Below are positions 7,944 to 15,500 of a stretch of DNA of 35,649 nt, one piece after another. Under the pieces are notes generated by a model. That model made no database searches and was not told the origin of the DNA. It saw only the letters and a program-made list of their open reading frames with translations. The position numbers were made by a program, and so were the translations under genes. The stretch is from Candidatus Gastranaerophilales bacterium (GTDB lineage Bacteria; Cyanobacteriota; Vampirovibrionia; Gastranaerophilales; Gastranaerophilaceae). Location: assembly GCA_944324435.1 (NCBI GenBank), contig CALUWH010000021.1, positions 1 through 35,649 of the forward strand, in the 5' to 3' direction. How positions within the stretch are numbered: position 1 is the first letter of the stretch; every line of letters starts with the position of its first letter.

Positions 7944-7977
7944 AAAAACGGAGCCTCTGTGTTTGCTCCGTTTTTTT
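7942..7977. terminator. Bidirectional terminator between the glycosyltransferase and malQ
   Basis: ACGGAGC (7948-7954) pairs with GCTCCGT (7965-7971). The stem is flanked by seven A on the left and seven T on the right, so it can stop both the plus-strand rimO operon and minus-strand malQ transcripts. Confidence 0.85.
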
Positions 7978-8025
7978 ATCTATAGGACTTGAGGGATTTA
8001 TCTTCTTTACCTCCCCTTATTAATA

Positions 8026-8065
8026 TTTACCCCTTTACCCCTTTACCTCTTTACCCCTTTACCCC
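8026..8065 (+). repeat. Five tandem TTTACCCC octamers
   Basis: Five head-to-tail 8-mers run from 8026 to 8065; the third differs by one base (TTTACCTC). The array abuts and shares one base with the malQ stop codon (8065-8067). On the malQ message it reads as repeated GGGGTAAA, with four intact G4 runs, in the 3' untranslated region. Confidence 0.9.
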
Positions 8066-9933
8066 TAGCCTAATCTTTCAATCAAGCTGGCATGTTTTGA
8101 TGCAAATTCTTTTCCGCGCGCAATAATTGCTGCTTTCAGAATTGCATGCAAATCAATCGGGTTAAGTTCCTTAAAGTTATTAGGCAGTCTCAAAGACCAA
8201 TTCTGGTCGCCTGATGTTCCCGGACGATTATAAACATCGTTAATCTGGAAGAAATCAGTGAAGAAGATTTGCAGATTCTTAGCCTTTGATGCAAAGATTT
8301 CTGTTAATTTAATAAACTTCAAGTAATCTTTATCCTGAGTAAGTCTGACAATAATATCATCCTTATTTTCAGCCTCTGCAAACAAGTCCTCAACAAGATT
8401 TTTTGCGTGCAGATAACCTTCGTGGGTATTAATCATGCTCTCTGCCCACATTTCAATAGGATTGTTGTCGTGAGTTCCGACCATAGCCCAAACATTTTCC
8501 GTAATATTCTTGCAGCGGTACGGATGTTCAGGTTTTTCAGGAACAACAAACTGGGTTAATCTCATGCCCTGTAGTTCATATTTTTTCATAACAGCATCTA
8601 CAGGGTTTGTAAGAGTACCTAAGTCCTCACAAACAATTGCATTTTTATCCATTCCGCATTCTTTAGCGGCAGCAATAACAATCTTTTCGATTAATCTGCC
8701 GTAAAGCTTTATCTGCTCATCAGATAAGGTTTTAACACGTTTTTCTTTGTCAGCTTCAAGCGTAAGATCTAAATCTTCATTTCTTGCAATCGCATATCTG
8801 TAAAGTTCCGGATGCTCAGGAGAAGAATAAAGTCTTCCGGCACCTTCTTCACACATAGGCTTTTTGCCTGCTTTATATACCCAAGGATCAATCAAACCTA
8901 CGATATGATCGATTCTAACACCGCCCGGGTTTTCTTTGAACATCTTTTTATAAAGATGTTTCATCAAAATTCCGCCTTCACCTAATGAACCGTCAGCGTT
9001 ATACATCTTATCAGGATCCATAACCGGGAAGCCCCATGCCTGCCCGTCTTTTGAAAAATAATCAGGAGGACAGCCAAGACACCAGCCTTCCAAGAATAGA
9101 GACTGATAAGCCCAGGTATCTCTGTCAGAAAAAGCAACCTGACGATCTGCAATCATCCTTATGCCTTTTGATAAAGCATATTTTTTTGTTTCTTCATTTT
9201 GAACTTCTAAAACAAATTGGCAGAATTTATAGAATTCTATTTCATCCGCGTATTTATTTTTTATTTCTTCAATTCTCTGTGCATAAGCTTTCTTTTCATC
9301 ATCAGATTTTGGATTCATCAGATTTTTGTCAGCTTCGTTTTTCCAGCTGTACCAATAATCTCCTCCGTTTTCGATTGATAAAGCTTCATACAGCGAGTCT
9401 TTATCAAGCCAAAAATCATTTTCTTTTTTAAATTTTTCAAAATCCTTCTTCAAAGAAGAGCCAAAGAGACCGCCATGAATCTTTTTAAAGTTTTCCCAAG
9501 CTTCTTTTAAGGCGTCATTCTGTGCTTTTGTAATGTATGAATAAGCGGTTCTGCCTTGATTTTGTTTAGGGTTATTTGCAACGACTTTTTCAAAAGTTTC
9601 TGCAGAAAGTATATTATCCCATTTTTTATCTGTTAATTGTTTCAAGTCTATAAAAAGCGGATTACCGGAAAAAATTGTTCCAGTATACGGTGAAGAGTCA
9701 GAACTTTTAGTTTTACCTGCAGGGCCGAGCTGGAGAGCATTGAAAATACCTTGAGCGTAATCAATAAGTTCATGCCCGGCTTCTGAATTAAAAGTTCCAA
9801 ACCCTGTATCCTCTCCGTTTTTAGAAGGGAAACTTCCGCCATGAATAATCAGGGCAAAATTTTCTTTTCCTAAGGCTTTAAGCGCTTCTGATACCAGTTT
9901 AGTGTCAATTTTGTTTGATGTTAAACAGACCAT
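8065..9933 (-). CDS. malQ: 4-alpha-glucanotransferase (amylomaltase, GH77)
   Basis: 622 residues, within the range for MalQ/DPE-type enzymes. It moves maltodextrin segments between glucans and frees glucose, a cytoplasmic step in glycogen or starch use. The GH77 catalytic triad is visible: the nucleophile in GGVRIDHIVGL (Asp342), the acid/base in CEDLGT (Glu436), and the stabilising Asp in VGTHDNNP (Asp489). The region about 140-230 is a Lys/Glu-rich insertion between barrel elements. The start at 9933 has a good AGGAG site. It lies downstream of pncC but has its own promoter and palindrome. With the secreted amylase at 22114 it indicates alpha-glucan metabolism. Confidence 0.9.
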   Translation of the reverse strand: MVCLTSNKIDTKLVSEALKALGKENFALIIHGGSFPSKNGEDTGFGTFNSEAGHELIDYAQGIFNALQLGPAGKTKSSDSSPYTGTIFSGNPLFIDLKQLTDKKWDNILSAETFEKVVANNPKQNQGRTAYSYITKAQNDALKEAWENFKKIHGGLFGSSLKKDFEKFKKENDFWLDKDSLYEALSIENGGDYWYSWKNEADKNLMNPKSDDEKKAYAQRIEEIKNKYADEIEFYKFCQFVLEVQNEETKKYALSKGIRMIADRQVAFSDRDTWAYQSLFLEGWCLGCPPDYFSKDGQAWGFPVMDPDKMYNADGSLGEGGILMKHLYKKMFKENPGGVRIDHIVGLIDPWVYKAGKKPMCEEGAGRLYSSPEHPELYRYAIARNEDLDLTLEADKEKRVKTLSDEQIKLYGRLIEKIVIAAAKECGMDKNAIVCEDLGTLTNPVDAVMKKYELQGMRLTQFVVPEKPEHPYRCKNITENVWAMVGTHDNNPIEMWAESMINTHEGYLHAKNLVEDLFAEAENKDDIIVRLTQDKDYLKFIKLTEIFASKAKNLQIFFTDFFQINDVYNRPGTSGDQNWSLRLPNNFKELNPIDLHAILKAAIIARGKEFASKHASLIERLG

Positions 9934-9951
9934 AAATTTCTACTCCTTATC

Positions 9952-9992
9952 TTCTATATATAGAATGTATCATTTACATAAACATATTTCAA
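9952..9992 (-). promoter_or_regulatory. malQ promoter overlapping a perfect 14-bp palindrome
   Basis: On the minus strand TTGAAA (9992-9987), a 17-nt spacer, then TGA-TACATT (9969-9964). The predicted start (about 9957) falls inside TTCTATATATAGAA (9952-9965), a perfect palindrome just before the ribosome site, so it could be an operator for a dimeric regulator. Confidence 0.55.
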
Positions 9993-10008
9993 TAATATTT
10001 AAAAAGTA

Positions 10009-10482
10009 TTAAGGAGTTTTTAAGAAAACCAGAAGTTTTTTAAGAACAGAAGCAGCAAATTTTTCTTTCATTTCAATTCTTTCGGTATCCGGAGGCAGAA
10101 GCGTTTCAAAGGTTATGGATCTATTTTGGGTGTATATTGTCGAAAACATTAACCCGACAGGTTTTTCTTTGGAGCCTCCTGTGGGGCCCGCTATTCCTGT
10201 TGTTGAAATACAAATATCCGCTCCTGTTGCTCTGTAGAGCCCTTCTGCCATTTCATAAGAACATTCTTCGCTCACTGCCCCGAAATTCTCAAGAGTTTCA
10301 TTTCTAACCCCCAGAATTTTATGTTTAGCTTCATTTGAATAAGTTACAAAATTCAAATGTACAAAAGCCGAACTTCCACTTACGTCCGTAAGCTTTGAAC
10401 TTAATAATCCTCCTGTGCAGGATTCTGTCGTTGCTATTGTTAATCCTCTTTCAAGAAGTATTTTGGCGATTTCTTCCATCAT
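10009..10482 (-). CDS. pncC: Nicotinamide-nucleotide amidase (CinA C-terminal domain)
   Basis: 157 residues, a stand-alone CinA C-terminal domain (PF02464). The family deamidates nicotinamide mononucleotide to nicotinate mononucleotide in NAD recycling. Signatures are TTESCTGGLLSSKL (18-31), containing the catalytic Ser/Lys region, and TGIAGPTGGSKEKPVG (about 96-111). The N-terminal MoaB-like domain of full CinA is absent, as in PncC. Two adjacent ATGs (10482, 10479) are possible starts. The gene begins one base after the stop of the upstream gene, so the two are translationally coupled. Confidence 0.92.
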   Translation of the reverse strand: MMEEIAKILLERGLTIATTESCTGGLLSSKLTDVSGSSAFVHLNFVTYSNEAKHKILGVRNETLENFGAVSEECSYEMAEGLYRATGADICISTTGIAGPTGGSKEKPVGLMFSTIYTQNRSITFETLLPPDTERIEMKEKFAASVLKKLLVFLKTP

Positions 10483-10483
10483 T

Positions 10484-11083
10484 TTAGTAAGTTGTCCTTG
10501 TTAAAATAACCTTTGATTCTTTGTTGTATAGGTTATGTTTATACCATACTCCCTCGAATGTCCCGTCAGGCTTGAACAAATATTGGCAGTCTTTTGATAC
10601 GTAATAAATTGCACTTACAGGTTTACCCGATATTCTGTATTGAATGGCATAATACGGAAAATCAGGGTATTCGCCGGATATAAAATCTACGTATTTTAAG
10701 TTCCCAAGTGCATCATAGTAATATGCTTTTGAAACATCTTTCTTGTTTTGAAGAGCGTACATGTAGATGTTCTTCATTTTTTTGTAATAAAAAGCCGAAA
10801 TATTGTAATCTCCCAGCTCTTTATATCCTGCAGATGCTGCAAAATAATGGTCAAGGTGGTCTTTGTCTTTCAGCATATCCTTAAACCGATCTTTGAAATC
10901 TTTTTGTTTTTCAACCGGCTCTTCAAATATAATATCCCGAACCTCACTTATAATAGCTTCTTTTTCGACTTCGGTTTTGTCAATCCAATCGTACTGAATG
11001 TCTGCTATATAAACATCATTATAATTCGCAAAAACCGCCGTTTGTACCAGAATTGCCATCAACAATAATAATTTTTTAATCAT
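10484..11083 (-). CDS. Exported uncharacterised protein
   Basis: 199 residues. The N-terminus MIKKLLLLMAILVQTAVFA is a clear signal peptide with an Ala-x-Ala-like cleavage site near residue 19, so the mature protein is exported or periplasmic. The body has a helical, TPR-like texture (YFAASAGYKELGDYNISAFY at about 80-99) followed by a beta-rich region with repeated Tyr (YYAIQYRISGKPVSAIYYVS and a C-terminal FEGVWYKHNLY). I do not recognise a named family. A GGAAGAG ribosome site precedes the ATG and a TATACT box lies about 30 nt farther up. It heads a probable operon with pncC, perhaps reading into malQ. Confidence 0.7.
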   Translation of the reverse strand: MIKKLLLLMAILVQTAVFANYNDVYIADIQYDWIDKTEVEKEAIISEVRDIIFEEPVEKQKDFKDRFKDMLKDKDHLDHYFAASAGYKELGDYNISAFYYKKMKNIYMYALQNKKDVSKAYYYDALGNLKYVDFISGEYPDFPYYAIQYRISGKPVSAIYYVSKDCQYLFKPDGTFEGVWYKHNLYNKESKVILTRTTY

Positions 11084-11183
11084 ATTAACTCTTCCACTTT
11101 TTCTACTAATCGCTACCTTTAGTATAACACAATTACAAAGTCTCCGGTTTTATGTAGATTTGTTAAAAGTATGGCGTATAAAA

Positions 11184-11212
11184 TTGCAATAACCATATTT
11201 TTAAGATACTAT
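11184..11212 (+). promoter_or_regulatory. Sigma70-type promoter of the SLH gene
   Basis: TTGCAA (11184-11189), a 17-nt spacer, TACTAT (11207-11212). Start near 11219 gives a leader of about 33 nt that carries AAGGAGG. Confidence 0.7.
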
Positions 11213-11251
11213 TAGAGTAAAAATGCGACGGAATTAGAAGGAGGATTCTGA

Positions 11252-12400
11252 ATGTTCAAAAAATTAGTTAAGGGGTTGTTTATTGTAAGTACACTTTTCA
11301 TGCTTAATAACCCTGCAAATGCTTTTTATACTGATATGGAAGAAAGCCACTGGGCTTATCAGCCGATTAAATTTTTAACTGAAGTTGGTGTGGTTGTGGG
11401 CTATCCTGACGGAACTTATAAACCGGATATTCCTGTAACTCGTGCCGAATTTGCGTCAATGGCTATTAAAGCCTTAGGACAAGAAGATGCAAACGTTACT
11501 CAAGAAATCCATTTCTCTGACGTAAAGCCGGATTTTTGGGCTTATAATATTATTCAGAAAGCCGTTTACTTTGACCTGATACCGGATGCTAACGATCAGC
11601 AATTCAGACCTTATGATTCCGTAACAAGGGCAGAAGCTATCTCTATTGCGGTTAATGCTCTTACAACACAGCAAATAAGCGAACAGAAAGCAAGAGATAT
11701 TCTTGCGAAAAGCTATGAAGATTACGAACTCTGTCCTGCATGGTTCTTAATTGCTGCAGGTAAAGCTCAAATTCTTGATATGGTTATCGTAATGCCGGGT
11801 AATGAAGGAAAACTCGAAGCCGACAGACCGGCTAACAGAGCAGAAGTTGCTGCGATTCTTTACAAAATGATGCAGGAAGCTAAACTTAATCCGAATGCAA
11901 AACTTGCAGAAAGCATGCAAAAAAGAACTGCAGAGGGTTATATAGTTGATAACGTAAGAGTTCAAGGCTCTATCGGTATTATTCCTGCAGGAGCTATTTT
12001 CCCGATAAAAATGGAAACCGTTGTCGGCTCTCAGATATCTAACGTAACAGATATCTATACAGCAAAAGTTCCTAAAAACATTGTTACTAAAGAAAAATAT
12101 CTATTGATATCAGAAGGCAGCGACCTTAAAGGGCAGGTAAAGCATGTACAGCGCGCAAAATTGTTCAAACAAAATGGCGAAGTTATTATCAAAAACGAAC
12201 TTCTCGTAACTCCAAATGATCAGGCTGTAATGCTTTATGGTGTTGCAACTCTTGATTCTGAACAAAAGAATGCGTTTATGAGATGGTTCAGAAAAGTATT
12301 CAAAGGAGACAAGGTGTTAACAATGCCCGACCAGATTGTTAATATCAGACTGCTCGGACCATTGAAGATTGATCTGACAAACGGCTACATATACGAATAG
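11252..12400 (+). CDS. SLH-domain envelope protein
   Basis: 382 residues with a signal peptide (cleavage after PANA, about residue 24). Three S-layer homology units follow: HWAYQPIKFL...GYPDGTYKPDIPVTRAEFA (about 33-71), FWAYNIIQKA...FRPYDSVTRAEAIS (about 94-133), and a weaker third (about 150-205) ending NRAEVAAILYKM. SLH units bind secondary cell wall or peptidoglycan glycans. The C-terminal half (about 225-382) starts IPAGAIFPIKMETV and reads as a beta-rich domain with the order 'IPAG...L..GS.L.G.V' seen in VirB10/TrbI-like barrels; a similar order occurs in the exported protein at 33052. It has no porin barrel. Strong ribosome site AAGGAGG and its own promoter and terminator suggest an abundant monocistronic envelope protein. 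Confidence 0.88.
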   Translation: MFKKLVKGLFIVSTLFMLNNPANAFYTDMEESHWAYQPIKFLTEVGVVVGYPDGTYKPDIPVTRAEFASMAIKALGQEDANVTQEIHFSDVKPDFWAYNIIQKAVYFDLIPDANDQQFRPYDSVTRAEAISIAVNALTTQQISEQKARDILAKSYEDYELCPAWFLIAAGKAQILDMVIVMPGNEGKLEADRPANRAEVAAILYKMMQEAKLNPNAKLAESMQKRTAEGYIVDNVRVQGSIGIIPAGAIFPIKMETVVGSQISNVTDIYTAKVPKNIVTKEKYLLISEGSDLKGQVKHVQRAKLFKQNGEVIIKNELLVTPNDQAVMLYGVATLDSEQKNAFMRWFRKVFKGDKVLTMPDQIVNIRLLGPLKIDLTNGYIYE

Positions 12401-12420
12401 TGCGATACAAGATTGAAATA

Positions 12421-12457
12421 AAAAATCCCTTCTCTTCGCGGAGAAGGGATTTTTTTT
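12421..12457. terminator. Bidirectional terminator after the SLH gene
   Basis: ATCCCTTCTC (12425-12434) pairs perfectly with GAGAAGGGAT (12441-12450), with A-rich and T-rich flanks on either side. It can serve both the SLH gene and the minus-strand prepilin remnant. Confidence 0.9.
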
Positions 12458-12459
12458 AT

Positions 12460-13270
12460 TTAGAACTGTTGGCACATTTTACCATGCGGAAATTCGATAA
12501 ATAAAGCACTTCTGTTCATATCGCTATACCCTGTACCAAAATTAGTGCTATCAGCACCCAGATATGTTTTATTTCCTACAACTAGATTCCCGGGAATATA
12601 GACGGTTTCAGTTTCTGCCCCTATAGCAACACTGCAGCCCCTCCGGCATTTGCATTATACCCAAGACTACTCCCTTTATATCCTGTACTAGTAACACCAG
12701 CACCAATAGCCACTGTTTCACCTGCAGAACTATAAGCACCAACTCCAACAGCTGTAGTATTACCACCTAAGACCGTAGTATTATATCCCAAAGCTGTTAC
12801 ATTTGAGGAAAGATCTGTTGTTATATTATTACCAATCAGGGTAGAATTGGTATTGTTTTTAAGCGTTTGTCCCAAGCCTATCGCAATAGAGTTATCGGGA
12901 ACAGTAGTATTTGAAGCTGCAGAAAAATGCCTACTCTTTTTTTCACAGGATCCGCCAGAATGTTTGCAGCCTAATCGCCGCTGCCCAAAGATAACTACGA
13001 CGCACTTTCTCCGCAATCTATGTATAATCTTGTTTTTGTTCCGTCTGGAACTTTAGCCGCTTGGATAATAGCGGTCGCATTATCCAAGCCGCCCGTATTA
13101 AAAGCTATATTTTTCCCTTGACCCGTAAATACCCACGTACTTGCATTAGCCCCTGAGCTTCTTGTCATTTTTCTGCTTACTATTGGTGCCGTTGCTGCTG
13201 CGATGAATGACATTATCAGCAGTACAACCATCATTTCCATTAATGAAAAACCGTTGTCTAAAATAAAAAT
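12460..13270 (-). pseudogene. Decayed type IV prepilin fused to YadA-like head repeats
   Basis: The minus strand begins DNGFSLMEMMVVLLIMSF, a class III prepilin leader cut after Gly with the conserved Phe1 and Glu5, then a pilin-like helix and a globular start ending RLYIDCGE. After two in-frame TAG codons and a one-base slip in a T run (near 12934) the frame continues into six or seven 14-15 residue repeats of the S-x-A-I-G-x type (SIAIG, STLIG, VTALG, TTAVG, TVAIG, GSSLG, SVAIG), the pattern of trimeric-autotransporter YadA heads. A second one-base loss (near 12633) precedes a tail VYIPGNLVVGNKTYLGAD to KMCQQF and a stop at 12460-12462. No normal start codon precedes the prepilin leader: a TAA lies just upstream of an ATT. 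The gene overlaps the end of miaA and is clearly broken as written. Confidence 0.8.
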
Positions 13271-14106
13271 TTAAGCGACTTGTTTCTTCGAAACCAAGTA
13301 ATCTGGCGCTTAGCGTAATTTCTTGAATGCTGTTTTAACTTCTCAATAGCCTCATCTAAAGACATTTCACCGTCCAAAAAACATAATATCTCTTTATACC
13401 CTATCGTATCAGTTATATTTTTAATCCTTCCATGTTTTTTCAAAAGCGATTGTGTCTCCTCTATAATACCCTCCTCTACCATCTTGTCAACTCGCCGGTT
13501 TATCCTCCCATAAAGCTCCTCTCTTGATTTAATTAATGGCATTTCCCACTGAACATCAAACTCCGGCTCCTTTTGTATTGAAATCTCAGAAAGAGGCTTT
13601 TTTAAAATTTTAATAATTTCCAAAGCACGTACTATTCTCCGCTTATTGGCATCTTTTACTCGCTCATAAGTCAGTAAATCCAGTTTTTTTAATTCTTCCA
13701 ACAAATCCTCACGTTCGTGCGACTCAAGCTCGCCTCGCAGTTTGTAATCCGCCTCTACCCTCGGCAAATCGTAATGTTCTAGCAATACTCTAAAATATAG
13801 TCCGGTACCGCCTGCGACAATTGGAATTTTACCACGCGATAAAATATCCGCTATTGCGCGTTTTGCATCGTCATAAAAGTTGCCGACAGAATAATCAAAC
13901 TCCGGCTCTACGATATCTATCAAATGGTGAGGTATACCTTCTCGTTCTTCTACTGAAGGTTTTGCACAGGCTATATTGAAACCTTTGTATACAAGCCTTG
14001 AATCCGCAGAGATAATCTCTCCGTTATATTTTTTAGCAAGCTTTATTGCCATTTGGGTCTTGCCGCTTGCCGTAGGACCCACCACGGCTATTACTTTTTG
14101 TTTCAT
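13258..14106 (-). CDS. miaA: tRNA dimethylallyltransferase MiaA
   Basis: 282 residues, slightly short for MiaA (about 300). It transfers a dimethylallyl group to A37 of tRNAs reading UNN codons. The P-loop is GPTASGKT (10-17), followed by the catalytic Asp in ADSRLVY (Asp35), AGGTGLYFRVLL, and RRIVRALEI, all family signatures. It ends in a short basic tail, and its stop region overlaps the frame of the decayed prepilin gene. A TAGAAT box ends 6 nt before the ATG and no Shine-Dalgarno is visible, so the message is probably leaderless. Its nearest tRNA neighbour is tRNA-Met, which is not its substrate. Confidence 0.95.
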   Translation of the reverse strand: MKQKVIAVVGPTASGKTQMAIKLAKKYNGEIISADSRLVYKGFNIACAKPSVEEREGIPHHLIDIVEPEFDYSVGNFYDDAKRAIADILSRGKIPIVAGGTGLYFRVLLEHYDLPRVEADYKLRGELESHEREDLLEELKKLDLLTYERVKDANKRRIVRALEIIKILKKPLSEISIQKEPEFDVQWEMPLIKSREELYGRINRRVDKMVEEGIIEETQSLLKKHGRIKNITDTIGYKEILCFLDGEMSLDEAIEKLKQHSRNYAKRQITWFRRNKSLKFLF

Positions 14107-14112
14107 ATTTTT

Positions 14113-14118
14113 ATTCTA
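14113..14118 (-). promoter_or_regulatory. -10 box of miaA, probable leaderless start
   Basis: TAGAAT on the minus strand, then AAAAAT, then the miaA ATG at 14106; no ribosome site. Confidence 0.5.
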
Positions 14119-14230
14119 CCGTAAAATCGTACAATTGTTCGATAATTGATTAACAAATTGCTCAACAAACAATCTTACATCTGTGTCTACCTTCAAGATA
14201 AAAAATCGAATTTTTACTTTTGCAGAAAAT

Positions 14231-14262
14231 AAAAAAGACTGATTTATAAATCAGTCTTTTTT
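14231..14262. terminator. Perfect palindromic terminator after tRNA-Met
   Basis: AAAAAAGACTGATTTA (14231-14246) is followed directly by its full reverse complement (14247-14262). It lies 4 nt past the tRNA 3' end on the minus strand. Confidence 0.9.
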
Positions 14263-14265
14263 ATT

Positions 14266-14337
14266 TGGGCCCGGAGGGATTCGAACCCACGACCAAAGGA
14301 TTATGAGTCCTCTGCGCTACCGCTGCGCCACAGGCCC
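14266..14337 (-). tRNA. tRNA-Met (anticodon CAT)
   Basis: 72 nt cloverleaf on the minus strand: acceptor GGGCCTG/CGGGCCC, D stem GCGC/GCGC, anticodon stem GAGGA/TCCTT with loop CTCATAA, T loop TTCGAAT, discriminator A. The CCA is not encoded. One T-stem pair (T-T) is mismatched. The G1-C72 pair argues against an initiator tRNA; a lysidine-modified tRNA-Ile2 with the same anticodon cannot be excluded. Confidence 0.92.
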
Positions 14338-14535
14338 GAGGCGCTTTTATATTAAATTGTCATTTTGCTTTGGGCTCCGCGTTAGCGTGGAAACTGCGTT
14401 TCCGGCGCTACCTACCTCTCGAAAAATCCTCAACGGTTCGGATTTTTCTCGGCAGAGTGCCACAGGCCCGAGGCGCTTTTATATTAAATTATCATTTTGC
14501 TTTGGGCTCCGCGTTAGCGTGGAAACTGCGTTTCC
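14327..14535 (-). repeat. Duplicated tRNA-Met 5' end plus upstream leader
   Basis: A 77-bp block at 14327-14403 is repeated at 14459-14535 with one mismatch (period 132). It contains the first 11 nt of tRNA-Met, its upstream region, and a small hairpin GGAAAC/GTTTCC. Between the copies (14404-14458) sits another hairpin, GAAAAATCC/GGATTTTTC (14421-14448). The second copy is therefore a promoter plus a tRNA stub. The rest of 14338-14825 holds no ORF I trust. Confidence 0.85.
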
Positions 14536-14825
14536 TGAAAGCCGTTACTATCAAAAAGATAGTGGTTTACTGCTCCTTACAGGGCACCACAAGCACCCTG
14601 CAATTGTATACATCAAATCTTACCAACTACATACAAAAAAATCAAGTCATCAGAAAATAAATACTTCTACTAGTATTAACTACTATTTCTGAATAAAAAA
14701 TTTAAGTATAGCAACAAAAAAACTCGACTTGTAACATTATGTTAATAATTTTGCATATCATTGGCAATTTTTAGAGGTGAAAATACTTTATATAAATATA
14801 GTGTAGATAAAATTTGGAGTGTTGT

Positions 14826-15497
14826 ATGACAAACCCTTACAATATGGAGGCTTCTCCTAATTATCAAAATCAAGTATTTCCTCAACCCCAAAAGAAAACG
14901 AATAATCCGCCCGTGCTTGGAATGATGACTTTAGGCGCTGTCGGTGGGGGTACTGTTGGTTATTTTAAACACAGATATCCGGTCTCTGCTGATGGAGTTG
15001 TGGCAGACACTTTTGCAAAAAATGTTTTTGAAGCAAATCTCAAAAAAAATGTTCCGGAAAAAAATAAAAAATTCTTTAAAGAATTAAATGCGGTGCTTAA
15101 TAAAATTGATAAAATAAAAAATGTAGAGGACTATAAAAAACTGTTAAAACAAAATAAAAATCTTATAGAAGAACAGTACAAAGGAATTTCCTTTGAAACA
15201 ACATTAAATTCTTTAACACCCGATAACCTAAAAACAAATAAAACTGCGCTCAAAGAAGCTTTACAAAAAATTATGGATTATGAAATGGTAAAAACAAAAA
15301 ATGCAATAAAATTAGGCTGGAACAGTGACTCTAAAAAATTCGTTAAAACTGAAGCCTTCAAAGACGATAAGCTTTTTGATATTATTAAAAAGACAAAAAC
15401 AAATCATCAATGGAAAAAGGCCTTAAAGTATGGAGGGATAACCGCCGGAGTTTTAGGTGCCTTGACAATGGGATACAAGATTGTAACTGGTAAATAA
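14826..15497 (+). CDS. Uncharacterised protein with two terminal hydrophobic segments
   Basis: 223 residues. I do not recognise the family. The ATG at 14826 is preferred because TTGGAG (14814-14819) sits 6 nt upstream; the TTG inside that site is not a start. A Pro/Gln/Asn-rich N-terminus (about 1-30) precedes a glycine-zipper-like hydrophobic segment, LGMMTLGAVGGGTVGYF (about 32-48). A long Lys-rich helical middle follows, and a C-terminal hydrophobic segment YGGITAGVLGALTMGYKIV (about 201-219). The two small-residue-rich segments suggest a membrane hairpin with a soluble helical loop. Possible promoter TTGGCA (14761) and TACTTT (14784). The gene is convergent with the ketoacyl synthase, 3 nt apart. 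Confidence 0.65.
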   Translation: MTNPYNMEASPNYQNQVFPQPQKKTNNPPVLGMMTLGAVGGGTVGYFKHRYPVSADGVVADTFAKNVFEANLKKNVPEKNKKFFKELNAVLNKIDKIKNVEDYKKLLKQNKNLIEEQYKGISFETTLNSLTPDNLKTNKTALKEALQKIMDYEMVKTKNAIKLGWNSDSKKFVKTEAFKDDKLFDIIKKTKTNHQWKKALKYGGITAGVLGALTMGYKIVTGK

Positions 15498-15500
15498 GAT

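Noticed and set aside
14303-14692. Plus-strand ORFs across the tRNA-Met leader repeats
   Set aside because: They translate the antisense of a tRNA and the duplicated leader; the 'protein repeats' are only the DNA repeat.
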